Source of the DNA: Acinetobacter defluvii | Lineage (GTDB): Bacteria; Pseudomonadota; Gammaproteobacteria; Pseudomonadales; Moraxellaceae | NCBI RefSeq assembly: GCF_001704615.3 | Contig: NZ_CP029397.2 | Coordinates: 1,426,001-1,490,000, forward strand | DNA length: 64,000 nt | Reading direction: 5' to 3' | Shown here: positions 26,942-36,711 of the stretch, piece after piece | How the letters are laid out: every line of letters begins with the position of its first letter | Position numbering within the stretch: position 1 is the stretch's first letter | Made by a program: the position numbers and the translations under genes | Notes under the pieces: model-generated | Seen by the model: the letters and a program-made list of their open reading frames with translations, nothing else | Databases searched by the model: none | Told to the model about the DNA's origin: nothing

Positions 26942-27682
26942 ATGACACCATTTCTTATCGCCTTGCAGTTTTTAACAACCTTTCCAATTCAGTTAAAAAG
27001 TATGCCAAGTCCACAGCAAAATGGACAATCCTTATTATTTTATCCAGTTGTTGGGTTATTGATTGGGCTTATACTATTTTTCATCGCTTATATTTTCCAA
27101 AATTTACCCATTATTTTGTTGGCTTCCATCATTTTATTTGTTTGGATTTGGCTAACAGGTGGCTTACATTTAGACGGTTTGGCAGATACCGCTGATGCAT
27201 GGGTAGGTGGTTTTGGCGACAAAGAACGAACTTTGGCGATCATGAAAGATCCAAGTTGTGGTCCAATTGGTGTATTAAGTTTAATCATGGTGTGTTTGCT
27301 TAAATGGTCTGCAATTTATGTGCTTCTTCAACAAAAAATCTTGTTTGCTTTGGTAATATTTCCTGTTTTGGGGCGGATTGCTCCTCTGATTTTATTTCTG
27401 ACGACGCCTTATGTTCGAAAAAATGGTTTAGGAACGGCTTTAACTGAATATATTCCAAAACAATGGGCAATTTTTACTGTTCTGATAGCTTTGCTTATTC
27501 CAGTATATTTTTCATGGATGGGGATATTCAGTAGTTTAATTTTTATTTTATCTTTATTTTATTTACGGCTTAAATTTATTCAAAGAATAGAGGGAATTAC
27601 AGGGGATACTGTTGGGGCAAGCATTGAAATTTTGGAAATGCTTACGTTATTTAGTTTTGTAGTTTTGAGTTTTTATTTTTAA
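26942..27682 (+). CDS. cobS: Adenosylcobinamide-GDP ribazoletransferase
   Basis: 246-residue inner-membrane enzyme that joins adenosylcobinamide-GDP to alpha-ribazole, the last step of cobalamin assembly. Several membrane helices are evident. The motif TGGLHLDGLADTADAWVGG near residue 66 and MKDPSCGPIG near 101 identify the family. It is the last gene of the operon. With cobU and cobT it allows salvage of cobinamide; no corrin-ring genes are in the window. Confidence 0.92.
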   Translation: MTPFLIALQFLTTFPIQLKSMPSPQQNGQSLLFYPVVGLLIGLILFFIAYIFQNLPIILLASIILFVWIWLTGGLHLDGLADTADAWVGGFGDKERTLAIMKDPSCGPIGVLSLIMVCLLKWSAIYVLLQQKILFALVIFPVLGRIAPLILFLTTPYVRKNGLGTALTEYIPKQWAIFTVLIALLIPVYFSWMGIFSSLIFILSLFYLRLKFIQRIEGITGDTVGASIEILEMLTLFSFVVLSFYF

Positions 27683-27790
27683 TTTCTTAGAAAGTGATAA
27701 ATTTGGTCTAGCATGCTTTAAGCTTAACATGCATATTGAAAACTGGTTGTACAAAGAGATTTATGAATTTATGATCTAATATTTTAAAAT

Positions 27791-27820
27791 GCCAATCACC
27801 GAATACAGAGAATGATTGGC
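27791..27820. terminator. Hairpin between cobS and lrgB
   Basis: GCCAATCA (27791-27798) pairs with TGATTGGC (27813-27820), loop 14. It sits between convergent genes and may end both transcripts, though neither side has a strong T tract. Confidence 0.45.
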
Positions 27821-27835
27821 AGTTCATTGAATCAA

Positions 27836-28531
27836 TTAAACAGCAAAATATAAAATCATTTGTACCAAATAAGGTCCAAAAATCACCATAAAAATACCTG
27901 CTAAAACCATGGTCAAACTTGCAATTACACCTTCTTGTTGATCTCGCATATAAGCTTTACTGGTGCCAAAACCATGCGCTGCATTCCCTAAAGATGCTCC
28001 CATGGCAAAGTGTGATTTCAAATGAAGGATTGCTAAAATCACATCGCCAAAACACATGCCAATCAATCCTGTAATAATGGTAAACAAAATCACCAGCTCT
28101 ACAGAACCACCAATATGTGTACTCAGCTCCATTGCAAAAGGGGTAGAAATAGAACGAGCCATCAAGCTATAAGTGGTACTTTGATCAAAATCAAATAATT
28201 TCGCTAAATAAAATGCACTCAGCATTCCTGCAAACATCCCAATGCAAACGCCCATTGAAATAGATAACATATGTTGCTGAATAACTTTGCGATATTCATA
28301 AATTGGAATTGCAAAGGCGACTGTTGCAGGTCCAAGCATCCATACAATCCATTGGCTATCTTTCATATAAGTATCATAGGAAATATGAGTAGTGAGCAAA
28401 ATAAGCATAATCACGACAGAAACTAAAATCGCAGGTGAAAAAATCAAATATGGAAATTTGCGATAGAGTTGTTTTGCCAAAACATAAGCGAATAGTGTTC
28501 CTATAAAACATAAAATTGAAATTAAAGACAT
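27836..28531 (-). CDS. LrgB/CidB family membrane protein
   Basis: 231-residue inner-membrane protein of the LrgB (YohK) family, about six helices. The signature segment MARSISTPFAMELSTHIGG is near 122 and GNAAHGFGTSKAYM near 181. It works with a small LrgA/CidA holin-like partner; the pair is tied to murein hydrolase export control and to pyruvate uptake in other bacteria. It overlaps the upstream lrgA-like gene by 10 bases, showing translational coupling. Confidence 0.88.
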   Translation of the reverse strand: MSLISILCFIGTLFAYVLAKQLYRKFPYLIFSPAILVSVVIMLILLTTHISYDTYMKDSQWIVWMLGPATVAFAIPIYEYRKVIQQHMLSISMGVCIGMFAGMLSAFYLAKLFDFDQSTTYSLMARSISTPFAMELSTHIGGSVELVILFTIITGLIGMCFGDVILAILHLKSHFAMGASLGNAAHGFGTSKAYMRDQQEGVIASLTMVLAGIFMVIFGPYLVQMILYFAV

Positions 28532-28950
28532 TTGTGTTGCTCCTGATCCCGCGCAGATTTTTCACGATGTTCTAAGATCAGTTGTTTAATTTTATTTTCT
28601 AATTTAAAACCAAGATGTACACTATATGCAGTAAACACCATCACACAGACGGTGCCAACAAACACTGCAATCAATAGCTGCCAACCCTCTGTTAAAAATA
28701 GGTTTTTATACTTCATTAACCCAATGAAACAAGGAATAAAAAATAGTACCAATTCTGCTAAAATAAAGTCAGAACCTGCTTTAATCCATTGCAATTTAAA
28801 TACGCCACTCAGTAAGCACAACAATAAAATCATTAAGCCAATAACGGCAGCTGAAATCGGTAACTTAAATAATTTTTGAACAAAACTTCCTATACCGAGG
28901 AAAACCAACAATATTCCTATTTGTAAAATGATTTTAGCGATGAACTTCAT
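28522..28950 (-). CDS. CidA/LrgA family holin-like protein
   Basis: 142-residue inner-membrane protein with four hydrophobic segments. The motif LPISAAVIGLMILLLCL near residue 30 and the ADFILAELVLFFIPCFIGLMKY segment near 58 match LrgA/CidA. The start is taken as ATG 28950 (MKFIAKII); an in-frame ATG at 28980 would add ten residues that do not look like the family. It is the first gene of a two-gene operon with the LrgB partner, divergent from a LysR regulator. Confidence 0.85.
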   Translation of the reverse strand: MKFIAKIILQIGILLVFLGIGSFVQKLFKLPISAAVIGLMILLLCLLSGVFKLQWIKAGSDFILAELVLFFIPCFIGLMKYKNLFLTEGWQLLIAVFVGTVCVMVFTAYSVHLGFKLENKIKQLILEHREKSARDQEQHKCL

Positions 28951-29034
28951 CTTGCAGCTCAAAATGTGTAAATGGGACATGGAGTACAGCTTGTAGTAAA
29001 GACAGGCATTATTGTATTGCGATTTTTTATGCTA

Positions 29035-29048
29035 AATTATGAATAATT
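29035..29048. promoter_or_regulatory. Possible LysR operator between the lrgA-like gene and its regulator
   Basis: A perfect dyad, AATTAT-GA-ATAATT (29035-29048), lies between the divergent starts at 28950 and 29080 and contains the T-N11-A core common to LysR sites. In such AT-rich DNA chance is a serious alternative. Confidence 0.3.
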
Positions 29049-29079
29049 AAATTATTATTATTCTTTATAGGTATAATTT

Positions 29080-29979
29080 ATGGACTTAAAAAGTTTAAAA
29101 ATATTTGTGACTATTGTTCAACATCAAAGTTTTAGCCTTGCTGCTGAGCGTTTATGTTTAACACAACCCAGCATAAGTAAAGCCATAAGTAATTTAGAAA
29201 GTGAATTGCAGTCTGCATTATTTAAAAAAGGTGAAGCAGGACGTAAACGTGAGGTACATTTAACCTATATAGGTGAATTAATTTATCAACATGCTTTAAT
29301 CATGTTAGAAGAACAACAAAAAATTTATGACACCATTCAACACGTCCAATACCTTAAAAAAGGTAAACTTACTATTGGTTTGCCACCTTTAGGTTCTGTG
29401 CTGTTTAGTTCATTGATTGCATTGTTCCATCAACAATATCCTGAGATTGAGCTCAAGTTTTTAGAAGTTGGTGCAAACGGGGTAGAGAAAGCGATTGCTG
29501 CAAAAACGGTAGATGTCGGCATTTTACTCGGCAATCTAAGACCAAATTTTTCTGCCATTCCTGTGCTAGATTCCCCCATGTATTTACTGTCTAGCAAACA
29601 TTCAAGATGGAAAAATAGAATAAATGTTGACTTAATTGAACTGAAAAATGAATCATTTTTATTGTATGAAGATTCATTTACCCTAAATAAAGTGATTATT
29701 GATGCTGCTCATTCTGTTGGGTTTGATCCGCATGTTGTGTGTAAAAGTGGGCAATGGGACTTTATTTCAAAAATGGTCGAATTTGATATGGGGCTTGCTT
29801 TGTTGCCTAAAATTTATTGTGATCAATTAGATGTAGAGCGTTTTAATATGGCGTTATTGACTGAACCAAATTTACATTGGACATTGCGGATGGCATGGAA
29901 TACTTCCGTGGCAATGAGTCCAGCGACTCGTGCATGGCTAAATATTGTTGATCAAAATCGTGATAAAATTCATTTTTAA
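29080..29979 (+). CDS. LysR-type regulator (CidR-like)
   Basis: 299-residue transcription regulator. The winged helix-turn-helix is in the first 60 residues (SFSLAAERLCLTQPSISKAISNLES), and the effector domain follows (TIGLPPLGSVLFSSLIALFHQQYPEIELKF near 103). It is divergent from the LrgA/LrgB pair, the arrangement of cidR with cidAB, so it probably controls that operon in response to a carbon or acetate signal. That assignment is contextual. Confidence 0.87.
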   Translation: MDLKSLKIFVTIVQHQSFSLAAERLCLTQPSISKAISNLESELQSALFKKGEAGRKREVHLTYIGELIYQHALIMLEEQQKIYDTIQHVQYLKKGKLTIGLPPLGSVLFSSLIALFHQQYPEIELKFLEVGANGVEKAIAAKTVDVGILLGNLRPNFSAIPVLDSPMYLLSSKHSRWKNRINVDLIELKNESFLLYEDSFTLNKVIIDAAHSVGFDPHVVCKSGQWDFISKMVEFDMGLALLPKIYCDQLDVERFNMALLTEPNLHWTLRMAWNTSVAMSPATRAWLNIVDQNRDKIHF

Positions 29980-30187
29980 CATTTGATGAGTTTAGGGGGA
30001 GTATCGTTTTTAGGGGGGTGGTTTATTTCTATTCAAATACTTTAACTTTTAAAATCCTTTTATTTATAATCTTTATCAACCTACAATAATTTTTTACCCT
30101 TTATTGACATGGATAAAGATTAATATATGTCTTTAATATTTGGTGGTCAGTCATTCTTTTTTTGTAGTATGAATGTCGCTGAAAGCA

Positions 30188-31069
30188 CTAATCCATCAAT
30201 AAATACTGATATTCATCTGCTTGTTTACGTAAAAAATCCCACACCAATTTGATGCGTGGCTCATGTTGTAAATCCACCAAAGTCAGCATCCAAAAAGTAT
30301 GTACAAAACGAACTTCAGCACTTAAAACTTGCTCAAGCTCTGGTTTTTCTTCGGCTAAAAATTTGGGCAATATTGCCAATCCTGCATCTGCACACACTGC
30401 GATTTGCTGTGCCAAAATACTACTACTTCTAAAACTGGCATTCAGCTGCAAAGGGATTCGCTCTAGGCAATACAGTTCGGGGCTATAGACTAGATCATCA
30501 ATATAATTAACAAAGCGATGTGATTTTAAATCATCAAGTTTATGAATGGGTTGTGAATTATTTAAATAGTTTTTACTGCCATAAATTTTTAAACAATAAT
30601 CACTTAATCGCGTAATGATATAAGGACCTGATTTTGGTCGGTCAATTGAAATAACAATATCTGCTTCACGATGGGATAACTTAATCATTTTAGGAACAGG
30701 AATTAAATCAATAGTCAGTAAAGGATATTGTTTGGACAATTCTGCCAATAGCTTCGCTAAAAATGCGGTTCCAAAACCTTCAGGTGTGCCAATTCGCACA
30801 CGCCCTTGCAAAGGCTCATGAGGTTTTTCTATTTGTAAAAAAGCTTGCTCCATTTGCTCAACACGTGGAACTAAGGCTAAACCCTCAAGGGTAAGCTCAT
30901 AACCTGTGGCTTCACGTTTAAATAATGGTGTACCTAAAGCCAACTCTAAGGCTTGTATTCTGCGAGAAACGGTACTGTGCTCAACGCCGATCATACGGGC
31001 TGCATTGGTCAACGTCTTGGCACGTGCCAAAACTAAAAAATATTGTAAATGATCCCAGTCTACTTTCAT
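30188..31069 (-). CDS. LysR-type regulator of the valine operon
   Basis: 293-residue regulator with an N-terminal helix-turn-helix (TLTNAARMIGVEHSTVSRRIQALE) and a PBP2-like effector domain starting at GRVRIGTPEGFGTAFLAKLL near 91. The start is ATG 31069 (MKVDWDHLQYF), which has AGGAAG upstream; the frame runs 21 codons farther to 31132, but that part is unlike the family and covers the operator. It is divergent from mmsA with a perfect palindrome between them, so it probably regulates the valine genes. Confidence 0.87.
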   Translation of the reverse strand: MKVDWDHLQYFLVLARAKTLTNAARMIGVEHSTVSRRIQALELALGTPLFKREATGYELTLEGLALVPRVEQMEQAFLQIEKPHEPLQGRVRIGTPEGFGTAFLAKLLAELSKQYPLLTIDLIPVPKMIKLSHREADIVISIDRPKSGPYIITRLSDYCLKIYGSKNYLNNSQPIHKLDDLKSHRFVNYIDDLVYSPELYCLERIPLQLNASFRSSSILAQQIAVCADAGLAILPKFLAEEKPELEQVLSAEVRFVHTFWMLTLVDLQHEPRIKLVWDFLRKQADEYQYLLMD

Positions 31070-31084
31070 GAAGCTTATCTTCCT

Positions 31085-31100
31085 TGTGCAAATTTGCACA
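31085..31100. promoter_or_regulatory. Perfect palindrome, likely LysR operator for the valine operon
   Basis: TGTGCAAATTTGCACA, 16 bases, is a perfect inverted repeat lying 16 bases beyond the LysR start and 138 before mmsA. A related half-site (GTGCAT) follows at 31107-31112. This is the expected arrangement for a LysR protein that represses itself and activates the divergent operon. Confidence 0.6.
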
Positions 31101-31237
31101 GTAATCGTGCATGAATTTCTATTGGTCGTCAAAAAATTCTTTGTTAGTCTGATTTGAAATGGGAATTTAGAAAATACAACTTTAGGTTTTATTATATTTT
31201 CATCTGCAACAACAAAAATACAACCTATGGAGAGGTT

Positions 31238-32755
31238 ATGAACACCATGTCAAACATTCAGTCAACGACAGCAAAGTTGCTTATTAACGGTCAGTTTGTA
31301 GAGTCTAAAACACAAAATTGGCAAGATATTGTCAATCCTGCAACGCAAGAAGTCCTAGGTCGTGTGCCAATGTCAACTTTGGATGAAGTTGATGAGGCGA
31401 TTGCAGCTGCACAAGAAGCATTTAAGACTTGGCGTTTAACCCCAATCCAATCACGTATGCGCATCATGTTGAAATTACAAGACTTGATTCGTGACAACAT
31501 GAAAGACATTGCAAAAGTTCTGACTGCAGAACAAGGCAAAACTTTAGCAGATGCTGAAGGCGATATTCAACGTGGCTTAGAAGTGGTTGAGCATGCGTGT
31601 TCGATTGGTACTTTGCAAATGGGCGAGTATATCGAAGGCGTAGCACGTGGTGTAGATACATATACATTACAACAACCGCTTGGTGTCTGTGCAGGGATTA
31701 CCCCATTTAACTTTCCTGCAATGATTCCACTTTGGATGTTCCCAATGGCAATCGTTTGCGGCAATACTTTTGTGCTAAAACCTTCTGAACAAGATCCATT
31801 ATCCACCATGATGTTGGTTGAACTCGCAGTTAAAGCAGGTGTTCCAGCAGGTGTGTTAAATGTAGTACATGGTGGTAAAGAAGTCGTTGATAGCTTATGT
31901 ACACATCAAAATATTAAAGCAATTTCATTTGTAGGTTCTACAGCAGTGGGTACGCATGTGTATAACCTCGCAGGTCAACATGGTAAACGTGTTCAGTCGA
32001 TGATGGGTGCTAAAAATCATGTGGTCGTGATGCCAGATGCTAATAAAGATCAAACTTTAAATGCTTTAGTCGGTGCAGCATTTGGCGCGGCAGGTCAGCG
32101 TTGTATGGCGCTTTCAGTTGCTGTGATGGTCGGTGAAAGTAAAAACTGGGTCGATGAACTGGTCGAAAAAGCCAAAACTTTAAAAGTAAATGCTGGACAT
32201 GAACCAAATACCGATATTGGTCCTGTGATTTCTCCAGGTGCTAAAGCGCGTGTGATGGATTTGATCAATAGCGGTGTTGAGCAAGGTGCTGAACTGTTGC
32301 TTGATGGTCGTGATGTACAAGTCGTGGGTTATGAAAATGGCAACTTTGTTGGCGCAACCGTTTTCAACAAAGTCAACACTGATATGCGTATTTACAAAGA
32401 AGAAATCTTTGGTCCTGTGCTTGCTATTATCAATGTTGATACTTTGGATGAAGCGATTGAACTGATTAATGCTAATCCGTTTGGAAATGGTGTTGGTCTA
32501 TTTACTCAAAGTGGTGCAGTGGCACGTACTTTCCAAAACATGATTGATATCGGTCAAGTGGGGATTAATATTCCAATTCCTGTACCTGTTCCGTTCTTTA
32601 GCTTCACTGGTTCACGTGGTTCAAAACTTGGTGATTTAGGTCCTTATGGTAAGCAAGCAGTTCAGTTCTATACGCAGACCAAAACCATTACCAGCCGTTG
32701 GTTTGAAGATACCCAAGAAAAGGGTGAAGTAAACACGACGATTAACCTTCGTTAA
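31238..32755 (+). CDS. mmsA: Methylmalonate-semialdehyde dehydrogenase (CoA-acylating)
   Basis: 505-residue enzyme that turns methylmalonate semialdehyde into propionyl-CoA in valine breakdown. The start is ATG 31238, preceded by GGAGAGG; 28 further codons upstream are in frame but are not protein-like. Motifs are GVCAGITPFNFPAMIPLWMFP near 146, the cofactor loop FVGSTAVGTHVY near 228, and the catalytic Cys in GAAGQRCMALSVAV near 284. First gene of a six-gene unit. Confidence 0.94.
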   Translation: MNTMSNIQSTTAKLLINGQFVESKTQNWQDIVNPATQEVLGRVPMSTLDEVDEAIAAAQEAFKTWRLTPIQSRMRIMLKLQDLIRDNMKDIAKVLTAEQGKTLADAEGDIQRGLEVVEHACSIGTLQMGEYIEGVARGVDTYTLQQPLGVCAGITPFNFPAMIPLWMFPMAIVCGNTFVLKPSEQDPLSTMMLVELAVKAGVPAGVLNVVHGGKEVVDSLCTHQNIKAISFVGSTAVGTHVYNLAGQHGKRVQSMMGAKNHVVVMPDANKDQTLNALVGAAFGAAGQRCMALSVAVMVGESKNWVDELVEKAKTLKVNAGHEPNTDIGPVISPGAKARVMDLINSGVEQGAELLLDGRDVQVVGYENGNFVGATVFNKVNTDMRIYKEEIFGPVLAIINVDTLDEAIELINANPFGNGVGLFTQSGAVARTFQNMIDIGQVGINIPIPVPVPFFSFTGSRGSKLGDLGPYGKQAVQFYTQTKTITSRWFEDTQEKGEVNTTINLR

Positions 32756-32789
32756 TACCAATAGATAATAAAAATACAGGAGTTCAAGG

Positions 32790-33680
32790 ATGAATATTGC
32801 TTTTATCGGTTTGGGTAATATGGGCGGCAAAATGGCGCAAAACCTACTTAAAGCAGGTTTGAAAATCACAGGATTCGATCTGAGTGAAGTCGCGATTCAG
32901 CACTTTACTGAAGCAGGTGGCATTTCCTGTGAAAGTCCACAAGCCGCTGCAAAGGATGCAGATATTGTGATCACCATGTTGCCGGCTGCTAAGCATGTTA
33001 AGGATGTGTACTTGGGTGAAAATGGCGTGTTGTCAGTACTGAAAGCAGGTAGCTTATGTATTGATAGCAGTACCATTGATCCACAAAGTATCAAAGACAT
33101 TGCTGCAGTTGGCGCTGAAAAAGGCATTAAAATCTGTGATGCTCCTGTATCTGGTGGCACGATCGGTGCACAAGTAGGCACATTGACATTTATGGTGGGT
33201 AGTGATGATGCAGTATTTGAGCAAGCAAAAACTGTACTGCAACACATGGGCAAAAACATTGTGCATTGTGGCGATGTGGGTGCAGGGCAAATCGCTAAAA
33301 TTTGTAATAACTTAATATTAGGTATTTCAATGGCCGCAGTTGCAGAAGGTATGGCGCTCGGTGCAAAACTTGGTATAGATCCACAAGCACTTGCTGGTGT
33401 AGTGAATAGTTCAAGTGGTCGTTGCTGGAGTTCAGATGTATGTAATCCATGGCCAGGAATTTCTGCCAATGCACCTGCTGGGCGTGGTTATACAGATGGT
33501 TTTGCCACACAATTGATGTTGAAAGATATTGGTTTAGCGATTGAAGCCGCTGGGCAAGCGAAACAGCCGATTCTTCTAGGTGGCTTGGTACAACAGATGT
33601 ATCAACAATTGTGCATGCAAGGTAATGCACAGTTAGATTTTTCAAGCATTATTCAACAATACTTACCAAAAGAAAACTAG
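32790..33680 (+). CDS. mmsB: 3-hydroxyisobutyrate dehydrogenase
   Basis: 296-residue NAD-dependent enzyme that oxidises 3-hydroxyisobutyrate to methylmalonate semialdehyde. Rossmann motif GLGNMGGKMAQNLLKAG at residues 7-23, DAPVSGGTIGAQVGTLTFMVG near 115, and catalytic lysine in GAGQIAKICNNLILG near 169. It follows mmsA by 34 bases with the ribosome binding site CAGGAG. Confidence 0.93.
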   Translation: MNIAFIGLGNMGGKMAQNLLKAGLKITGFDLSEVAIQHFTEAGGISCESPQAAAKDADIVITMLPAAKHVKDVYLGENGVLSVLKAGSLCIDSSTIDPQSIKDIAAVGAEKGIKICDAPVSGGTIGAQVGTLTFMVGSDDAVFEQAKTVLQHMGKNIVHCGDVGAGQIAKICNNLILGISMAAVAEGMALGAKLGIDPQALAGVVNSSSGRCWSSDVCNPWPGISANAPAGRGYTDGFATQLMLKDIGLAIEAAGQAKQPILLGGLVQQMYQQLCMQGNAQLDFSSIIQQYLPKEN

Positions 33681-33764
33681 AGCTTAGCTTTCTTGGATTG
33701 CCTATGGATGGCAAATACACATTCCTCGTGTCATGAATAACAAAAATCTAGACGGAGTTAGAAA

Positions 33765-35423
33765 ATGTTGAACTATCAGGATGTAGCAACAGCATTTGAT
33801 TTAAAACATGCTGCAAAAGAAATGTTATCAGGCAGTTTAGAGCAGCTAAATGCCAGTTATGAATGCTGTGATCGTCATGCAGAAGCAGATGCCAATAAAG
33901 TCGCTTTGTATTGGCAAGGGAAAGATGGGCGACAAGAGCAATATACGTTTAGCCAATTGAAAAAATGGTCAAGTCAATTTGCTAATTTCCTCAAATCACA
34001 AGGTGTTGAAAAAGGTGATCGTGTTTCAGGTTTATTGCCTAGAACAGTAGAACTTTTGGTCGTTATTTTAGGTGCTTGGCGCATTGGCGCGGTATATCAA
34101 CCTTTATTTACAGCATTTGGACCGAAAGCGATTGAGCATCGTGTGCAATTGGCAAAAAGTAAATTGGTGATTTCCGATGTTGGAAATCGTAGCAAGCTTG
34201 ATGAAGTTGCTGATTGCCCTCAGATTGTGACTGTAGCTGATCGAGAAGGAAATGGCATACAGCAAGGTGACTTAAATTTTTGGGATGTGGTGAATACGCA
34301 ATCCGACCAATGTGAATTGGTGATGCAAGATATTCAAGCGCCATTTTTGTTGATGTTTACGTCTGGTACAACAGGACCTGCGAAACCACTTGAAGTTCCT
34401 CAAAAAGCATTGATTGCTTACGGTAACTATATGCGTGATGCGATTGGCTTAAAAGAGGATGATTCTTTTTGGAATATTGCTGATCCCGGTTGGGCGTATG
34501 GTTTGTACTATGGCATCACAGGTCCCTTGTTATTAGGTCATGCAACTTTGTTTTATGAAGGCGGTTTTAGCATCGACAGTCTTTGTCAGATTGTAAATGA
34601 TTATAAAATTACCAATTTGGCTGGTGCACCAACAGCTTATCGTATGATGATGGCTGCTGATCAAACACAAATGGCGAAGCTGAAAGGAAAATTCCGTGTT
34701 GTCAGCAGTGCAGGTGAACCTCTCAATCCAGAAGTCTTTCGTTGGTTTAAACAAGTCCTAGATGCTCCGATTTTTGACCACTATGGGCAAACTGAAGTGG
34801 GTATGGTGGTGTGTAATCATCATGGTTTAAGTCATGATGTTAAAGCAGGGTCAGCAGGTTTTGCTAGCCCAGGCTATCGTGTTGCTGTTGTAGATGATGA
34901 AGGCAATGAATTACCTGCAGATACCCCTGGGATTTTAGCGGTTGATATTGAACAGTCACCAATGATGTGGTTTGGCGGTTATAAAGAAAGTCGTAAGTCA
35001 CCATTTTTAAAGCACTATTATTTAACAGGTGATACTGCAGAATTACATGCTGATGGCAGCATGAGCTTTGTTGGGCGTAGTGATGATGTCATTACAACGT
35101 CAGGCTATCGCATTGGACCATTTGATGTGGAAAGTGCATTACTTGAACATGATGCTGTGATTGAAGCGGCTGTGGTGGGTGTGCCTGATCCTGAGCGTAC
35201 TGAAATCGTCAAAGCTTTTGTGATTTTGGCTGAAGGTGCGACAGCATCGAATGAACTTGCGGAGCAATTGGGACAATTTGTTAAAAAACGTCTTTCGGCA
35301 CATGCTTATCCACGCCAAGTCGAATTTGTCACAGAGCTACCAAAAACCCCAAGTGGCAAGATTCAACGCTTCTTATTGAGAAATCAAGAAATTGCAAAAC
35401 AGGCGGAAAATAAAGCCAGTTAA
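33765..35423 (+). CDS. Acyl-CoA synthetase (AMP-forming)
   Basis: 552-residue adenylate-forming enzyme. The AMP-binding P-loop reads FTSGTTGPAKPLEVP near 200, the second motif DHYGQTEVGM near 336, the hinge TGDTAELHADGSMSFVGRSDDVI near 422, and the C-terminal lysine is in TPKTPSGKIQRF-like sequence (LPKTPSGKIQRF) near 525. It is an acetyl-/medium-chain-type ligase; in this operon it may activate isobutyrate, 3-hydroxyisobutyrate or propionate to the CoA ester. The exact acid is not readable. GACGGAG precedes its ATG. Confidence 0.87.
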   Translation: MLNYQDVATAFDLKHAAKEMLSGSLEQLNASYECCDRHAEADANKVALYWQGKDGRQEQYTFSQLKKWSSQFANFLKSQGVEKGDRVSGLLPRTVELLVVILGAWRIGAVYQPLFTAFGPKAIEHRVQLAKSKLVISDVGNRSKLDEVADCPQIVTVADREGNGIQQGDLNFWDVVNTQSDQCELVMQDIQAPFLLMFTSGTTGPAKPLEVPQKALIAYGNYMRDAIGLKEDDSFWNIADPGWAYGLYYGITGPLLLGHATLFYEGGFSIDSLCQIVNDYKITNLAGAPTAYRMMMAADQTQMAKLKGKFRVVSSAGEPLNPEVFRWFKQVLDAPIFDHYGQTEVGMVVCNHHGLSHDVKAGSAGFASPGYRVAVVDDEGNELPADTPGILAVDIEQSPMMWFGGYKESRKSPFLKHYYLTGDTAELHADGSMSFVGRSDDVITTSGYRIGPFDVESALLEHDAVIEAAVVGVPDPERTEIVKAFVILAEGATASNELAEQLGQFVKKRLSAHAYPRQVEFVTELPKTPSGKIQRFLLRNQEIAKQAENKAS

Positions 35424-35543
35424 GTTTTATTTCACCATGATCAAGCAAAAGTAAAGCAGTATCAGACTTTCATCGAGTATTCATCATTGAAAACAATGTG
35501 TTAAATACTCGGTGAAAGCAAAAATTATGTAAGGGAAAACGAG

Positions 35544-36671
35544 ATGCAATTTACCGAAGAACAATTGTTAATTCAGGATATGGCGAGAAGTTTCGCACAA
35601 GAACAAATTAAGCCAAATGCAGCTGCATGGGATCAACATGGAATATTCCCCAAAGATGCATTGTCACAAATGGGACAATTGGGTTTTTTAGGTATGTTGA
35701 TCTCGGATCAATGGGGTGGTTCTGATACAGGCAATCTTGCATACGTCTTAGCACTTGAGGAAATTGCAGCCGCAGATGGTGCAACTTCAACCATTATGAG
35801 TGTACATAATTCGGTGGGTTGTGTGCCGATTGCGAAGTTTGGTACAGATGAGCAAAAAGAGAAATATTTAAAACCTTTGGCACAAGGTGAAATGATTGGT
35901 GCATTTGCATTGACGGAACCACACACAGGTTCGGATGCCGCAGCAATAAAAACCCGCGCTGTTAAAGATGGTGATCACTGGGTAATTAATGGCGCAAAGC
36001 AGTTTATTACGTCGGGACATAATGCAGGTGTAATTATTGTTTTCGCTGTGACTGATCCAAGTGCAGGGAAAAAAGGCATCAGCGCATTTATTGTGCCACG
36101 CCAGACACAAGGTTATGAGGTTATTCGCACCGAAGAGAAATTAGGCTTACATGCCTCTGATACTTGTCAGATTGCACTGACTGATGTGCGTGTACATGAA
36201 AGTTTAATGCTCGGCAAAGAAGGTGAAGGCTTAAAAATTGCACTAGCCAATCTTGAAGGTGGTCGTATCGGTATCGCCGCACAAGCGGTGGGTTTAGCAC
36301 GAGCGGCGCTTGAAGAAGCAACCAAATATGCCAAAGAACGTATTACTTTTGGTAAGCCAATTTTTGAACATCAAGCTGTGGCATTTCGTTTAGCCAGTAT
36401 GGCAACGGAAATCGAAGCAGCACGTCAACTTGTGCATCATGCAGCACGTTTAAAAGAAGCGGGTCGACCATGTTTAAATGAAGCCTCAATGGCGAAATTA
36501 TTTTCTTCGGAAATGGTTGAGCGTGTTTGCTCAGCAGCACTACAAATCCATGGTGGCTATGGTTATTTGAAAGATTTTCCAATCGAACGTATTTATCGTG
36601 ATGCTCGGATTTGTCAGATTTATGAAGGGACAAGCGATATTCAACGGTTAGTCATTGCTCGTAGTTTGTAA
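35544..36671 (+). CDS. Acyl-CoA dehydrogenase, probably isobutyryl-CoA dehydrogenase
   Basis: 375-residue FAD enzyme. The N-terminal helical domain, the FAD-side motif [21 protein letters not shown] near 119, and the catalytic Glu in the C-terminal [16 protein letters not shown] identify the acyl-CoA dehydrogenase family. Its position between valine-pathway genes implies isobutyryl-CoA to methacrylyl-CoA. It passes electrons to ETF. Other short-chain acyl-CoA substrates cannot be excluded. Confidence 0.9.
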   Translation: MQFTEEQLLIQDMARSFAQEQIKPNAAAWDQHGIFPKDALSQMGQLGFLGMLISDQWGGSDTGNLAYVLALEEIAAADGATSTIMSVHNSVGCVPIAKFGTDEQKEKYLKPLAQGEMIGAFALTEPHTGSDAAAIKTRAVKDGDHWVINGAKQFITSGHNAGVIIVFAVTDPSAGKKGISAFIVPRQTQGYEVIRTEEKLGLHASDTCQIALTDVRVHESLMLGKEGEGLKIALANLEGGRIGIAAQAVGLARAALEEATKYAKERITFGKPIFEHQAVAFRLASMATEIEAARQLVHHAARLKEAGRPCLNEASMAKLFSSEMVERVCSAALQIHGGYGYLKDFPIERIYRDARICQIYEGTSDIQRLVIARSL

Positions 36672-36711
36672 ATGGACTGAAAAACAGCTATTTAGATTAG
36701 GAATTTAAAAA

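Noticed and set aside
32897..33469. 190-residue minus-strand frame inside mmsB
   Set aside because: A shadow of mmsB; Ala- and Pro-rich translation from the complementary strand.
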